From positions 693,432-757,431 of the forward strand of contig DFEY01000003.1 of NCBI GenBank assembly GCA_002369135.1: a DNA stretch of 64,000 nucleotides, given 5' to 3'. Positions 1 through 7,625 of this stretch are shown here, piece after piece. The notes under the pieces are model-generated. The model was not told the origin of the DNA. It saw only the letters and a program-made list of their open reading frames with translations, and searched no databases. The DNA is from Lachnospira sp. UBA3790. Its GTDB lineage: Bacteria > Bacillota > Clostridia > Lachnospirales > Lachnospiraceae. The translations under genes and the position numbers were made by a program. Within the stretch, counting starts at the first letter, position 1. Each line of letters opens with the position of its first letter.

Positions 1-209
1 TCTTCAAGCTTACTAATCTGTTTAATAATCTGCTCTAAAATATCATCATCGCCAGTTACCACGATAGTCATTCTTGAATACTTTGGATCTGCAGTTACAC
101 CAACAGTCAAACTATCGATATTGTAGCCTCTGCGACTAAACAATCCTGCTACTCTGTTAAGAACACCAGAATAATTTTCAACTAATACTGATAATACTTT
201 TTTGTTCAT
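1..209 (-). CDS. ilvN: Acetolactate synthase small (regulatory) subunit, 3'-truncated by window edge
   Basis: Only the first 69 codons are in the window. The protein starts MNKKVLSVLVENYSGVLNRV and continues with the RRGYNIDSL and SRMTIVV segments typical of the N-terminal ACT domain of IlvN/IlvH. This subunit binds valine and controls acetolactate synthase, the first common step of branched-chain amino acid synthesis. The start is supported by an AGAGGA Shine-Dalgarno a few bases upstream. A good promoter (TTGCCA, 17 bp, TATTAT) lies at 246-274, so the gene appears to be transcribed separately from the tRNA upstream. The catalytic subunit gene is not visible. Confidence 0.93.
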   Translation of the reverse strand, partial: MNKKVLSVLVENYSGVLNRVAGLFSRRGYNIDSLTVGVTADPKYSRMTIVVTGDDDILEQIIKQISKLE

Positions 210-245
210 ATGATTATCCTCTTTTCTTAGAATTCATACCAAAAT

Positions 246-274
246 ATAATATCACAAACGACTAATAATGGCAA
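246..274 (-). promoter_or_regulatory. Promoter of ilvN
   Basis: On the minus strand, TTGCCA (269-274) and TATTAT (246-251) are separated by exactly 17 bp, about 30 bp upstream of the ilvN start. It lies between tRNA-Thr and ilvN. Confidence 0.6.
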
Positions 275-282
275 TAAACAGA

Positions 283-354
283 GCCGTCAACGAGGCTTGA
301 ACTCGTGACCTCCACCTTACCATGGTGGCGCTCTACCGACTGAGCTATGACGGC
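283..354 (-). tRNA. tRNA-Thr (anticodon GGT)
   Basis: A complete 72-nt cloverleaf reads on the minus strand: 7-bp acceptor GCCGTCA/TGACGGC, D-arm GCTC/GAGC, anticodon arm CCACC/GGTGG around loop ATGGTAA (anticodon GGT), and T-arm ACGAG/CTCGT with loop TTCAAGC. The 3' CCA is not encoded. An extended -10 (TGGTATAAT, 370-378) lies 16 bp upstream, so it has its own promoter although it follows rlmB closely. Confidence 0.96.
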
Positions 355-388
355 TTAAAAACTTTATAAATTATACCATATAAGGTTT

Positions 389-1129
389 TTATTTCATTCT
401 CTGTCTCACTATCTCGTAAGCCAAAACTCCAGTAGCCACACTGGCATTTAACGAATCTATGTCGCCGTTCATAGGAATGCGCGCGACAAAGTCGCATTTT
501 TCTTTGACGAGCCTGCTAACACCTTTGCCCTCATTTCCTATTACTAGTCCAATAGACCCCTTCAAATCTATGTCATACATAGTTTCTCCGTCCATATCGG
601 CGCAGACAAACCACATACCTCTTTCTTTTAAACTCTCAATAGTTTGAGCAATGTTTGTAACCTTAACTATCGGTGTGTAGTTGATAGCACCAGCTGATGC
701 CTTAACAACTGTAGCTGTAAGTCCACACGCTCTGTTCTTTGGAACAATAACACCATGCGCTCCTGCTAAATTTGCAGTTCTTATAATCGCACCCAAGTTA
801 TGTGGGTCTTCTATCTCATCTAGAATAATGAAAAATGGTGACTCACCTTTCTCCTCAGACTTAGCAAATAAATCATCAATCTCTGCGTAATTGTATGCTG
901 CTACAAAAGCAACAGCGCCCTGATGATGACCAGTCTCAGAAATCTGATCTAGTCTTTCCTTTGGCACATATTTAATTAATGTTTTAGTTTTCTTTGCTTC
1001 ACGAATCAATGTGTTCATTGAAGCCTCTTTGGTATGCTCCTGGATAAAAAGTTTATCCACGCTTCTACCTGCTCTAAAAGCTTCTATAATCGCATTTCTT
1101 CCCTCAATAATTAATTCACTGTTTTCCAT
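389..1129 (-). CDS. rlmB: 23S rRNA 2'-O-methyltransferase RlmB (SpoU/TrmH family)
   Basis: This 246-residue protein has the small N-terminal RNA-binding fold (IIEGRNAIIEAFRAG) and the C-terminal knotted SPOUT methyltransferase domain. SpoU motifs are visible: DEIEDPHNLGAIIRTA near 103, GNEGKGVSRLV near 196, and IPMNGDIDSLNASVA near 217. The family methylates a G (Gm2251 in E. coli) in the peptidyl-transferase loop of 23S rRNA. Its ATG overlaps the mrnC stop by one base (TAATG), so translation is coupled. The cysS-mrnC-rlmB order is classic for Firmicutes. The exact modified base cannot be read from the sequence. Confidence 0.93.
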   Translation of the reverse strand: MENSELIIEGRNAIIEAFRAGRSVDKLFIQEHTKEASMNTLIREAKKTKTLIKYVPKERLDQISETGHHQGAVAFVAAYNYAEIDDLFAKSEEKGESPFFIILDEIEDPHNLGAIIRTANLAGAHGVIVPKNRACGLTATVVKASAGAINYTPIVKVTNIAQTIESLKERGMWFVCADMDGETMYDIDLKGSIGLVIGNEGKGVSRLVKEKCDFVARIPMNGDIDSLNASVATGVLAYEIVRQRMK

Positions 1130-1551
1130 TAATCTAACTTCTCTAATCCCTTCTTGATTAGTTCAATCATTCTCTCTGTTTTACCTTCTAGGTACAAGTA
1201 ACCCATTACCGCTTCAAAGCCAGTAGCTTTTTTGTAATCGTTAAACGAAGCATTCTTTGCCTTTGAGTTTATTTTTGTATTTCTACCACGTTTAAAAACT
1301 GCTAGTTCTTCTTCGTTGAAGTCATCCATTAATATTTCAGCAAGCTTAGCTTGTGTACTAGCCTTTGCATATTCAGACGACATTTTATGAAGTTCATTTG
1401 CACTTCTATTTGCCTCATCCACTATCATCGTTCTGATAACTAGTTCATAAATGGCATCACCTATATAGGCAAATGTAAGCGGTGAATAGTTAACTGTATC
1501 AATGTCTTCTAAATCCATATTCTGTTTTATGATTTCAAATATGTCAGACAT
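1129..1551 (-). CDS. mrnC: Mini-ribonuclease III
   Basis: A 140-residue protein consisting of a lone RNase III catalytic domain without the double-stranded RNA-binding domain, the hallmark of Mini-III. The acidic signature GDAIYE sits at residues 31-36 with D32 and E36 as likely metal ligands. In Bacillus the enzyme matures the ends of 23S rRNA. It overlaps both neighbours by one base (TAATG junctions with cysS upstream and rlmB downstream), so it is the middle gene of a translationally coupled RNA-processing trio. Confidence 0.93.
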   Translation of the reverse strand: MSDIFEIIKQNMDLEDIDTVNYSPLTFAYIGDAIYELVIRTMIVDEANRSANELHKMSSEYAKASTQAKLAEILMDDFNEEELAVFKRGRNTKINSKAKNASFNDYKKATGFEAVMGYLYLEGKTERMIELIKKGLEKLD

Positions 1552-2963
1552 TATTTTCTACTCCACTTAGTACCTTCTCTTGTATCTTCCAAAATGATTC
1601 CTTTTTCTAAAAGTTCGTCACGAATTTGATCTGCCAATGCAAAGTCTTTGTCTTTCTTTGCCTGAGCACGCTTTTCAATCATTTCGCTTATGTAGTCTTC
1701 ATCGCCCTGCGCCTCTTCTTCTTTTTCTAAAATGATTCCAAGCACATCAGTAAGCTCAGTTAAAATTTCATACATTGCCTCAGCAAACTGTTTTGTGTTA
1801 TCAGATGATACATTGCTGTTTGAATATTTAACCAAGTCAAAGACAGCGGCTATTGCATTTGCTGTGTTGTTATCATCATCCATTGCCTCTTCAAACTTCT
1901 TAACAAACTCTGAAGCGCCATTTACTATCTCGCGCTCTTCGTCTGTTAAAGGTTCGTCCTTACCGCTTGAAATCACATCGCGAAGTTTTTCCGCTGCAGT
2001 TAAGATTCTATCCAAACCATTCTTTGCAGACTCCATCAAGTCATCGCTAAAGTTAAGCGGACTTCTGTAGTGCGCACTTAGCATAAAGAATCTCAATACT
2101 TGCAAATCATACTTTTCAGATATATCTCTAACTGTAAAGAAGTTTCCAAGTGACTTAGACATCTTCTTATTGTTTATATTTAAGAATGCATTGTGCATCC
2201 AGTACTTTGCAAATGGAACGCCGTTCGCACACTCACTCTGTGCAATCTCGTTTTCGTGATGTGGGAAGATTAGGTCTTCGCCGCCGGCGTGTATGTCTAT
2301 TTCATCACCCAAGTATTTCTTTGCCATAACAGAACACTCTGTATGCCAACCAGGTCTACCATCTGACCAAGGTGAATCCCATGAAGGTTCACCTTCTTTT
2401 TTAGGTTTCCAAAGTACGAAGTCTAGTGGATCTTCCTTTGACTCTTCGCCCACTACCTTAATATCTCGATGACCAGCTTCTAGGTCATCTATATTTTTCT
2501 TTGATAGTTTTCCGTAATCTTTGAACTTTCTAGTTCTAAAATACACTGTGCCATCTTTGTCGTACGCGTAACCTTTGTCGATTAGAGTTCCAATAAGAGA
2601 AATCATTCCATCAATCTCTTCTGTAGCCTTTGGATGTGTTGTGGCTGGCATTATATTCATGCCCTCCATGTCCTTCTGGCACTCTTTGATGTAGCGCTCT
2701 GCTATCTCGTCAGCACTCACGCCTTCTTCAATAGCTGCATTGATGATTTTGTCGTCCACATCTGTGAAGTTTGAAACATAGTTAACTTCATATCCCTTGT
2801 ACTCGAGATATCTTCTGAATGTATCAAACACTATCATTGGTCTAGCGTTTCCAATATGAATCAAGTTGTACACTGTAGGTCCACAAACGTACATTGATAC
2901 CTTTCCTTCCTCTAGTGGTACAAACTCTTCTTTTTTTCTTGTTAAAGTATTATATATTTGCAT
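1551..2963 (-). CDS. cysS: Cysteine--tRNA ligase
   Basis: A full-length 470-residue class I aminoacyl-tRNA synthetase. The HIGH motif appears as HIGN at 36-39, preceded by zinc-ligand C27. Further zinc-site residues lie in WHTECS and HHENEIAQSE, and the KMSKS loop is KKMSKSLG near 266. It charges tRNA-Cys in the cytoplasm. It starts 8 bp after the GNAT gene with an AGGAG ribosome site, so it belongs to the ispF-GNAT-cysS-mrnC-rlmB transcription unit. No T-box leader precedes it. Confidence 0.97.
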   Translation of the reverse strand: MQIYNTLTRKKEEFVPLEEGKVSMYVCGPTVYNLIHIGNARPMIVFDTFRRYLEYKGYEVNYVSNFTDVDDKIINAAIEEGVSADEIAERYIKECQKDMEGMNIMPATTHPKATEEIDGMISLIGTLIDKGYAYDKDGTVYFRTRKFKDYGKLSKKNIDDLEAGHRDIKVVGEESKEDPLDFVLWKPKKEGEPSWDSPWSDGRPGWHTECSVMAKKYLGDEIDIHAGGEDLIFPHHENEIAQSECANGVPFAKYWMHNAFLNINNKKMSKSLGNFFTVRDISEKYDLQVLRFFMLSAHYRSPLNFSDDLMESAKNGLDRILTAAEKLRDVISSGKDEPLTDEEREIVNGASEFVKKFEEAMDDDNNTANAIAAVFDLVKYSNSNVSSDNTKQFAEAMYEILTELTDVLGIILEKEEEAQGDEDYISEMIEKRAQAKKDKDFALADQIRDELLEKGIILEDTREGTKWSRK

Positions 2964-2971
2964 ATCTACTC

Positions 2972-3979
2972 CTAAATATAATCATTTATAAATACGGTAC
3001 TCTTCTCAGCAACACTTGGGAGTCCTTCTATTTGGTTGTAACCAAAAATGTGCGCTGTAAGTTCTCCGATAGTCACATCAATTTCTGGCATTACATCGTC
3101 ATCTAATCTGTCCATCTTTACTGAACCGTGATGATATGTAAATCTGAATGTGCCATTGTTCTCTTCGATAACTGGATCTGAAATGCGAATGATTACTGAA
3201 CCATTTCCATAAAAGCCAAGCATACGAAGTGTCTTTCTAACACTCATAATTCTAGCCATCAAATAAGGTCTTCCCTCATTCTCATAATAGCTCATCGACT
3301 GAATACTTGGGTCTAACACTTCTTCATAAATCTTGTTATCTATCCATACTCTGTAACCCATAATTACTTTGTTCTCGACATAGATTTCAATCTCGCCGCT
3401 TTCTAGCTCAATCAACTCTGCGAGTTCTTTGAAGTAGTCAGCATCCTTCGACAAAGTAACTTTATATTTGCTCTCAGTGTTTGACTTTGCAAAAATAGAA
3501 AGTCGAACTAAATCTGAGTGGTCTGCTTTTCTTAAGATAAGTGAGTGGGTAGCCTTCTTCCAATTCTCCATCGGTTTGGTGAAAGGCTTATCCATAACAA
3601 ATTCGAATCCAAACTTTCTAAAGGCATTAGCGTTGGTCTGATCTGTTGGAATAAGATATGTGAAAGCTTCCATATCTTGATACATATCTTTAATAACAGT
3701 GTTCATTAAATCTCTCATACATCCTTCGCCGCGGGCATACTGTTTTGTGCCCACTCCGTAAATGTACATCACACGAGACTTCAATTTTCCAATGACTGCT
3801 GTCTTAGGTATCAAATGAAGAGCGCTCACTAATTGACCGTCCTTCTCGTTGACTGCGACAAAGTTATTAGGAAGCCTGTTTGTGAAATAGTAATCGGTCA
3901 ATGCTTTTGAGTCTGTGAAACATTCTTCGTAAAGGTCGCGAATATTCTGTTTTTCATTTTGCTCTAAATACCTAATCAT
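2972..3979 (-). CDS. GNAT-family N-acetyltransferase, Eis-like two-domain type
   Basis: 335 residues. The first ~150 carry a GNAT fold: strand/loop YIYGVGTKQYARGEGCMRDL matches the acetyl-CoA pyrophosphate loop (Q/R-x-x-G-x-G/A), followed by TYLIPTDQTNANAFRKFGFE, typical of motif B. The C-terminal ~100 residues resemble the sterol-carrier-like domain of Eis-type acetyltransferases. The substrate cannot be predicted. It lies between ispF (32 bp gap) and cysS (8 bp gap) in one operon, which gives no clear functional clue. Confidence 0.8.
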   Translation of the reverse strand: MIRYLEQNEKQNIRDLYEECFTDSKALTDYYFTNRLPNNFVAVNEKDGQLVSALHLIPKTAVIGKLKSRVMYIYGVGTKQYARGEGCMRDLMNTVIKDMYQDMEAFTYLIPTDQTNANAFRKFGFEFVMDKPFTKPMENWKKATHSLILRKADHSDLVRLSIFAKSNTESKYKVTLSKDADYFKELAELIELESGEIEIYVENKVIMGYRVWIDNKIYEEVLDPSIQSMSYYENEGRPYLMARIMSVRKTLRMLGFYGNGSVIIRISDPVIEENNGTFRFTYHHGSVKMDRLDDDVMPEIDVTIGELTAHIFGYNQIEGLPSVAEKSTVFINDYI

Positions 3980-4011
3980 TTTTCCTCGCCTTACATGATT
4001 AATATGAAAAA

Positions 4012-4494
4012 CTAAATACTTCTACTGTCTTCAATCAATGCAACTGCCTGAGATGCAATACCAAGTCCTTTACCTGTAAAACCAAGTCCCTCTTCTGTAG
4101 TTGCTTTAATGTTTACCCTATCCTCGCCAATGTTTAGTGCATCCGCAATGTTTGTTATCATTTGCTCTCTGTATGGAGCAATCTTTGGCTGCTCTGCCAC
4201 AATGATGGCATCAATATTTCCAACAGTGTAGTTGTTAGCAGCAAGCAATTTTCTTACACTCTTCAAGAGTTCAATGCTTGAGATTCCTTCATACTCAGGA
4301 TCTGTGTCTGGGAACAAGTGACCAATGTCTCCCATTCCTGTCGCACCAAGAATGGCATCCATTACAGCATGTACTAAAACATCTGCATCTGAATGACCTA
4401 GCAAACCTTTTTCATAAGGAATATCTACTCCTCCTAAAATCAGTTTTCTATCCTCTGCAAACTTATGTACGTCGTATCCAATACCTACTCTCAT
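4012..4494 (-). CDS. ispF: 2-C-methyl-D-erythritol 2,4-cyclodiphosphate synthase
   Basis: 160 residues from the chosen start, the normal family length. The zinc ligands are in GIGYDVHKF (D8, H10) and a later conserved His; the HSDADVLVHAVMDAILGA and GDIGHLFPDTD motifs are intact. It makes the cyclic diphosphate intermediate of the MEP isoprenoid pathway. I chose ATG 4494 over an in-frame ATG nine codons upstream because GAGG sits 7 bp before it and conservation begins there. An extended -10 (TGCTATAAT) upstream makes it first gene of the operon running to rlmB. Confidence 0.95.
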   Translation of the reverse strand: MRVGIGYDVHKFAEDRKLILGGVDIPYEKGLLGHSDADVLVHAVMDAILGATGMGDIGHLFPDTDPEYEGISSIELLKSVRKLLAANNYTVGNIDAIIVAEQPKIAPYREQMITNIADALNIGEDRVNIKATTEEGLGFTGKGLGIASQAVALIEDSRSI

Positions 4495-4570
4495 ATCAAT
4501 ACCTCGCTTAACAAAGCGCACAATTGCGCTAGTTTATTAATTATAGCACATAAACAATGCAGATGCATTC

Positions 4571-4613
4571 ATATTTTGCTTCGCAAAATATTCATATCGC
4601 GCAAGCGCGATAT
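4571..4613. repeat. Two tandem perfect hairpins upstream of ispF
   Basis: Two adjacent 9-bp perfect inverted repeats: ATATTTTGC/GCAAAATAT with a 3-nt loop (4571-4591), then ATATCGCGC/GCGCGATAT with a 2-nt loop (4594-4613). They lie between the ispF promoter and a bidirectional terminator. Neither has a T-tract, so they are not ordinary terminators. Confidence 0.6.
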
Positions 4614-4618
4614 ATAAC

Positions 4619-4663
4619 AAAAAAGAGAAAAAAATAAAAGTAAACTTTTATTTTTTCTCTTTT
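4619..4663. terminator. A/T-rich bidirectional terminator-like inverted repeat
   Basis: A stem of about 20 bp pairs AAAAGAGAAAAAA..TAAAAGT with its near-complete complement (one-base bulge) across a 2-3-nt loop. It has A/T runs on both flanks. It separates the tRNA unit from the ispF promoter region. Confidence 0.5.
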
Positions 4664-4693
4664 TATGTTAGACATCTGCTCTTTTAAACGCAT

Positions 4694-4718
4694 AAAAAAG
4701 CAGGTCTTTCGACCTACT
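4694..4718 (-). terminator. Rho-independent terminator of the tRNA-Val/tRNA-Met unit
   Basis: On the minus strand AGTAGGTC-GAAA-GACCTGCT forms an 8-bp stem with a GNRA-type tetraloop, followed by six T. It lies 6 bp after tRNA-Met. Confidence 0.85.
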
Positions 4719-4724
4719 TTTAAT

Positions 4725-4797
4725 GGCTGGAGAGAGACTTGAACTCCCGACACCACGGGTATGAACCGTGTGCTCTAGCCAGCTGAGCTATCCAGCC
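4725..4797 (-). tRNA. tRNA-Met (anticodon CAT), elongator type
   Basis: A 73-nt cloverleaf on the minus strand: acceptor GGCTGGA/TCCAGCC fully paired, D-arm GCTC/GAGC, anticodon arm CACGG/CCGTG around TTCATAC, T-arm GGGAG/CTCTC. The paired G1-C72 argues against initiator tRNA. A lysidine-modified tRNA-Ile with the same CAT anticodon cannot be fully excluded. CCA is not encoded. It is co-transcribed after tRNA-Val with a 5-nt spacer. Confidence 0.93.
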
Positions 4798-4802
4798 ATA
4801 AT

Positions 4803-4874
4803 GGGACCTACAGGGCTCGAACCTGTGACCCTCTGCTTGTAAGGCAGATGCTCTCCCAGCTGAGCTAAGATCCC
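4803..4874 (-). tRNA. tRNA-Val (anticodon TAC)
   Basis: A 72-nt cloverleaf on the minus strand: acceptor GGGATCT/AGGTCCC (one G-T pair), anticodon arm TCTGC/GCAGA around CTTACAA (anticodon TAC), T-arm ACAGG/CCTGT with loop TTCGAGC. It is the first gene of the two-tRNA transcript, 17 bp downstream of the predicted start site of promoter 4898-4926. Confidence 0.95.
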
Positions 4875-4897
4875 TTTTGCATTTTGACTGCCTTACT

Positions 4898-4926
4898 AAT
4901 ATAAACTTTAATAAAAAAGTTGTCAA
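4898..4926 (-). promoter_or_regulatory. Promoter of the tRNA-Val/tRNA-Met unit
   Basis: A consensus -35 TTGACA (4921-4926, minus strand) lies 17 bp from TATATT (4898-4903). The same seven bases also form the -35 TTGTCA of the divergent PAP2 promoter. Confidence 0.75.
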
Positions 4927-4949
4927 GCACTTTATATGGGTGTTATACT
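4920..4949 (+). promoter_or_regulatory. Extended -10 promoter of the PAP2 gene
   Basis: TTGTCA (4920-4925), an 18-bp spacer, and TGTTATACT (4941-4949). The expected start site, about seven bases beyond the -10, coincides with the A of the ATG at 4956, so the mRNA may have no 5' leader. Confidence 0.65.
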
Positions 4950-4955
4950 ACACCT

Positions 4956-5630
4956 ATGTTTAACAAAGAACGATTAAAACCAGAAAATCTAAAACAGACA
5001 TGGCCTCTGTTGTATTTCTTTATTTACATGCCATGGTTTATGTTGTTGGAGAAGTCATATCCGGCGGATTATCCAGGTTTGCACATTATTCATATACCAT
5101 TAGATGATGTACTACCATTTAATGAATGGTTCATTATTCCGTATATTTTATGGTTCTTGTATATACCTGTTGTATTTATTTTTATCTACTTCCAGGGTAA
5201 AAATGAATTTTACAGACTTTGTGCATATGAATTCTTGGGAATGACCATTTGTCTAGTTATTTGTTCTGTATATCCTAACGGATTAAACTTAAGAATCAAT
5301 CCTGCAGATATCAGTCACAACTTCCTAGGCAGCATAGTTAGATTTTTATATACAACAGACACGCCTACTAATGTGCTACCAAGTATACATGTGTTTGCTA
5401 CTATCTCAGCACACATTTGTCTAGTACATAGTCGAGGTCTAAAGAGCAAGGTCGGCAAACGAATTAAGATAGGCTCACTTATTTTAACAATATGCATTTG
5501 TCTATCAACTATATTCTTAAAGCAGCACTCAATTGTAGACTTAGTAACTGGAGCACTTCTATCATTTGTTCTTTACTTCGTTATTTTCAAAGTTGCTTTT
5601 AAGAATTTTGACTTTGGGGAATCGAATTAA
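4956..5630 (+). CDS. PAP2-family membrane phosphatase
   Basis: 224 residues from ATG 4956. About six hydrophobic segments and the PAP2 motifs are visible: LPSIHVFATISAH (PSxH, second motif) and KQHSIVDLVTG (third motif, His and Asp). The family hydrolyses or transfers lipid phosphates at the membrane; the substrate here is unknown. An in-frame TTG at 4920 would extend the ORF by 12 codons, but that region holds the promoter and has no ribosome site. ATG 4956 also lacks a Shine-Dalgarno, consistent with leaderless translation. The gene stands alone, with a terminator after it. Confidence 0.85.
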   Translation: MFNKERLKPENLKQTWPLLYFFIYMPWFMLLEKSYPADYPGLHIIHIPLDDVLPFNEWFIIPYILWFLYIPVVFIFIYFQGKNEFYRLCAYEFLGMTICLVICSVYPNGLNLRINPADISHNFLGSIVRFLYTTDTPTNVLPSIHVFATISAHICLVHSRGLKSKVGKRIKIGSLILTICICLSTIFLKQHSIVDLVTGALLSFVLYFVIFKVAFKNFDFGESN

Positions 5631-5650
5631 AAATAGAATTATATATAATT

Positions 5651-5704
5651 AAAAAACATTGCCATAAACAAATTTCTGTTATTTGTGTTGGCAATGTTTT
5701 TTTA
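5651..5704. terminator. Bidirectional terminator between convergent genes
   Basis: AACATTGCC (5655-5663) pairs with GGCAATGTT (5690-5698). An inner AAACAAAT/ATTTGTGTT pairing extends it, and A6 and T7 runs flank it. It serves the PAP2 gene (plus) and the glycosyltransferase operon (minus). Confidence 0.85.
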
Positions 5705-5723
5705 TTATAAGTTTATAGTATTT

Positions 5724-6737
5724 TTAATTAAATCCGAAAATCTTTTGAACTACTTTGTACAAGAACTCTGAAGTCTTTCTTCCATACTTTCCTGGCAAGT
5801 TCATTGATCTACCTAAAACAGATTTTCTTACCTTTTTGTAAAGTTCTGGATTTTTAAGTTGTAAGTGTTCCCATAGTTCCTCTTTGTCTTTGAGACGTAG
5901 TTTTGAGCCCTCTCTAATAGACATAATTGTGGATACGCACATCATCATATCGAAGTAATGAACTAAAACTTTGTCTAGTCTGTCATTAGTGATATGCATA
6001 GCACAGTAATCATCTAACATAATCTTTGTTACACGGTACTGCTGATCAAGTCGCTTAATCATTACTGACTCATTAACTGACTGATCATCTCTACCAATGT
6101 AATATTTATAAAATACTACATCTAAGTAATAAATCTTATTAACATATGGCAATGGTGTAAATACATAAATATTATCTACGTAGAATGTATGCTTTGGAAG
6201 TTCAAGCCCAGATGCTCTTAGCACTGCTGTTCTATACATAACAGAATGCATCAAAAGATACTGTGTCTGTCCAAACTTCACATCATCCCAAGTAATAACT
6301 TTTTCTACAGGCATAGCTGATTTATATTTCATAATCTTCTTACGCTTAACGCCCTGCTTGTCATACATAAAGTTTGTAATGACCATATCTATGTCCATAT
6401 CAGTTTCAACGGCTTTCTCCAAGAAATTGAGAACTTTGGCCATAGCTTTTTTACCTAATACATCATCACTATCTAAAACCTTAAAGTAAATTCCTGTAGC
6501 GTTTTTAATACCGGCATTAACAGCATCACCATGTCCACCGTTTTCTTTATGAATAACCTTAACTATGCTAGGAAATTTCTTCTCGTACTTTTTGGCGATT
6601 TCCAATGTAGAATCTGTTGATCCATCATCAATAATCAACACTTCTACTTTTTCACCACCATTAAGAGCACTTCTGATACTCTTTTCCATATAATCTTCTG
6701 AATTGTAACATGGTATTGCTACCGTTAGTAATTTCAT
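5724..6737 (-). CDS. Glycosyltransferase family 2
   Basis: 337 residues. The GT-A nucleotide-sugar fold is clear: VAIPCYNSEDY at 7-16, IIDDGSTDS at 35-43, NGGHGDAVNAG near 66-76, and metal-binding DSDD at 89-92. The C-terminal half is poorly conserved and helical with no clear membrane anchor. It likely transfers a sugar to a cell-wall or surface polymer; donor and acceptor are unknown. It is last gene of a HAD-CPBP-GT2 operon, 12 bp after the CPBP gene. Confidence 0.88.
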   Translation of the reverse strand: MKLLTVAIPCYNSEDYMEKSIRSALNGGEKVEVLIIDDGSTDSTLEIAKKYEKKFPSIVKVIHKENGGHGDAVNAGIKNATGIYFKVLDSDDVLGKKAMAKVLNFLEKAVETDMDIDMVITNFMYDKQGVKRKKIMKYKSAMPVEKVITWDDVKFGQTQYLLMHSVMYRTAVLRASGLELPKHTFYVDNIYVFTPLPYVNKIYYLDVVFYKYYIGRDDQSVNESVMIKRLDQQYRVTKIMLDDYCAMHITNDRLDKVLVHYFDMMMCVSTIMSIREGSKLRLKDKEELWEHLQLKNPELYKKVRKSVLGRSMNLPGKYGRKTSEFLYKVVQKIFGFN

Positions 6738-6749
6738 ATTATTCTTCCT

Positions 6750-7625
6750 TTATTTAGGTTGTGGTTCCACCCACTTTTTCATACATAACGCAAACAATCC
6801 ACTGATTAGAATGCTTATAAAAAATACAGATAAAGCTCCAACCCACTCGCTCGATGTACTCAAGCTAGAAGTATTGCTTCCTGCTGAAGTATTATAATCT
6901 TTATAAATAAAAGTTACAAGTACTGAAATAGCATTTGCCGACATATGGAATAATACCGGCGCGCAAATATTCTTATATCTTTCGTAGACAAATATTGCGC
7001 CATAACTGAATATAAACGCATATATGCCCTGAGAAATATTCATATGGAATAGTCCAAATACCAGTCCAGTCACTAAAGCCGATATGCCTTCGCCAAACAT
7101 TCTTTTAAGCCTTGTATACATCAATCCTCTAAAGATCAACTCTTCAACTATAGGTCCAACAATCACTGCTGTAGCAATCTGCATTCCAATACTCGAACCA
7201 TATATGACCTGCGCAGTTTCGTCAAATGAATGTGCAATACTTGGTATAAGCGCTTCCAAGATAACAACAACCATATTGGCTGCATACATAAAAGCGATTG
7301 CAAATGGAATGATAAACAAGTACTTTGCAAAAAAGACTGATTTGTATCCATATGCTCCAATCATTTTTTGTTTTTTAACATCAAGATGCTTTATTAGAAT
7401 AAGTAATGGAATTGTCATTACTCCCCCAAAGAAAGTCATCATCAAGCTAAAATCATTTTCTATATTTCCAAAATCTACTGTTTTGTTTTCAATCGTAATT
7501 TGTCCTTGTGAAATAGCGACAAACGTCAAAATGATACCCGCTACCACAGTAATGCCTAAATACATAAGCACTGGATAGAAAGCTCCCCACAAATGTCCAA
7601 TTGTAACTTTTTCTTTATTCTTCAC
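6750..7625 (-). CDS. CPBP family intramembrane metalloprotease (CAAX protease-like)
   Basis: 291 residues with about eight hydrophobic segments. The Abi/CPBP motifs are intact: EELIFRG at 161-167 (EExxxR), H194 in FGLFHMN, and H227 in LFHMSAN. Members cleave membrane-embedded substrates or act in bacteriocin immunity; the substrate here is unknown. It starts at GTG 7625, with AGGAG 6-7 bp upstream lying inside the HAD gene, and overlaps that gene by 11 bp, so the two are translationally coupled. Confidence 0.88.
   Translation of the reverse strand: MKNKEKVTIGHLWGAFYPVLMYLGITVVAGIILTFVAISQGQITIENKTVDFGNIENDFSLMMTFFGGVMTIPLLILIKHLDVKKQKMIGAYGYKSVFFAKYLFIIPFAIAFMYAANMVVVILEALIPSIAHSFDETAQVIYGSSIGMQIATAVIVGPIVEELIFRGLMYTRLKRMFGEGISALVTGLVFGLFHMNISQGIYAFIFSYGAIFVYERYKNICAPVLFHMSANAISVLVTFIYKDYNTSAGSNTSSLSTSSEWVGALSVFFISILISGLFALCMKKWVEPQPK

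Noticed and set aside
2964..2990. Possible T-box leader for cysS
   Set aside because: Only 8 bp separate cysS from the gene upstream; there is no room for a leader. The same holds for argS, which abuts its upstream gene.
4720..4926. 68-residue minus-strand ORF across the two tRNAs
   Set aside because: It is a translation of tRNA-Met and tRNA-Val sequences; the cloverleafs explain it fully.
4920..4955. TTG 4920 as start of the PAP2 protein
   Set aside because: It coincides with a -35 box, has no ribosome site, and adds 12 residues without hydrophobic or conserved character.
7084..7578. 164-residue plus-strand ORF
   Set aside because: It lies wholly antisense to the CPBP protease gene, whose motifs are intact; it has no recognisable domain or ribosome site.
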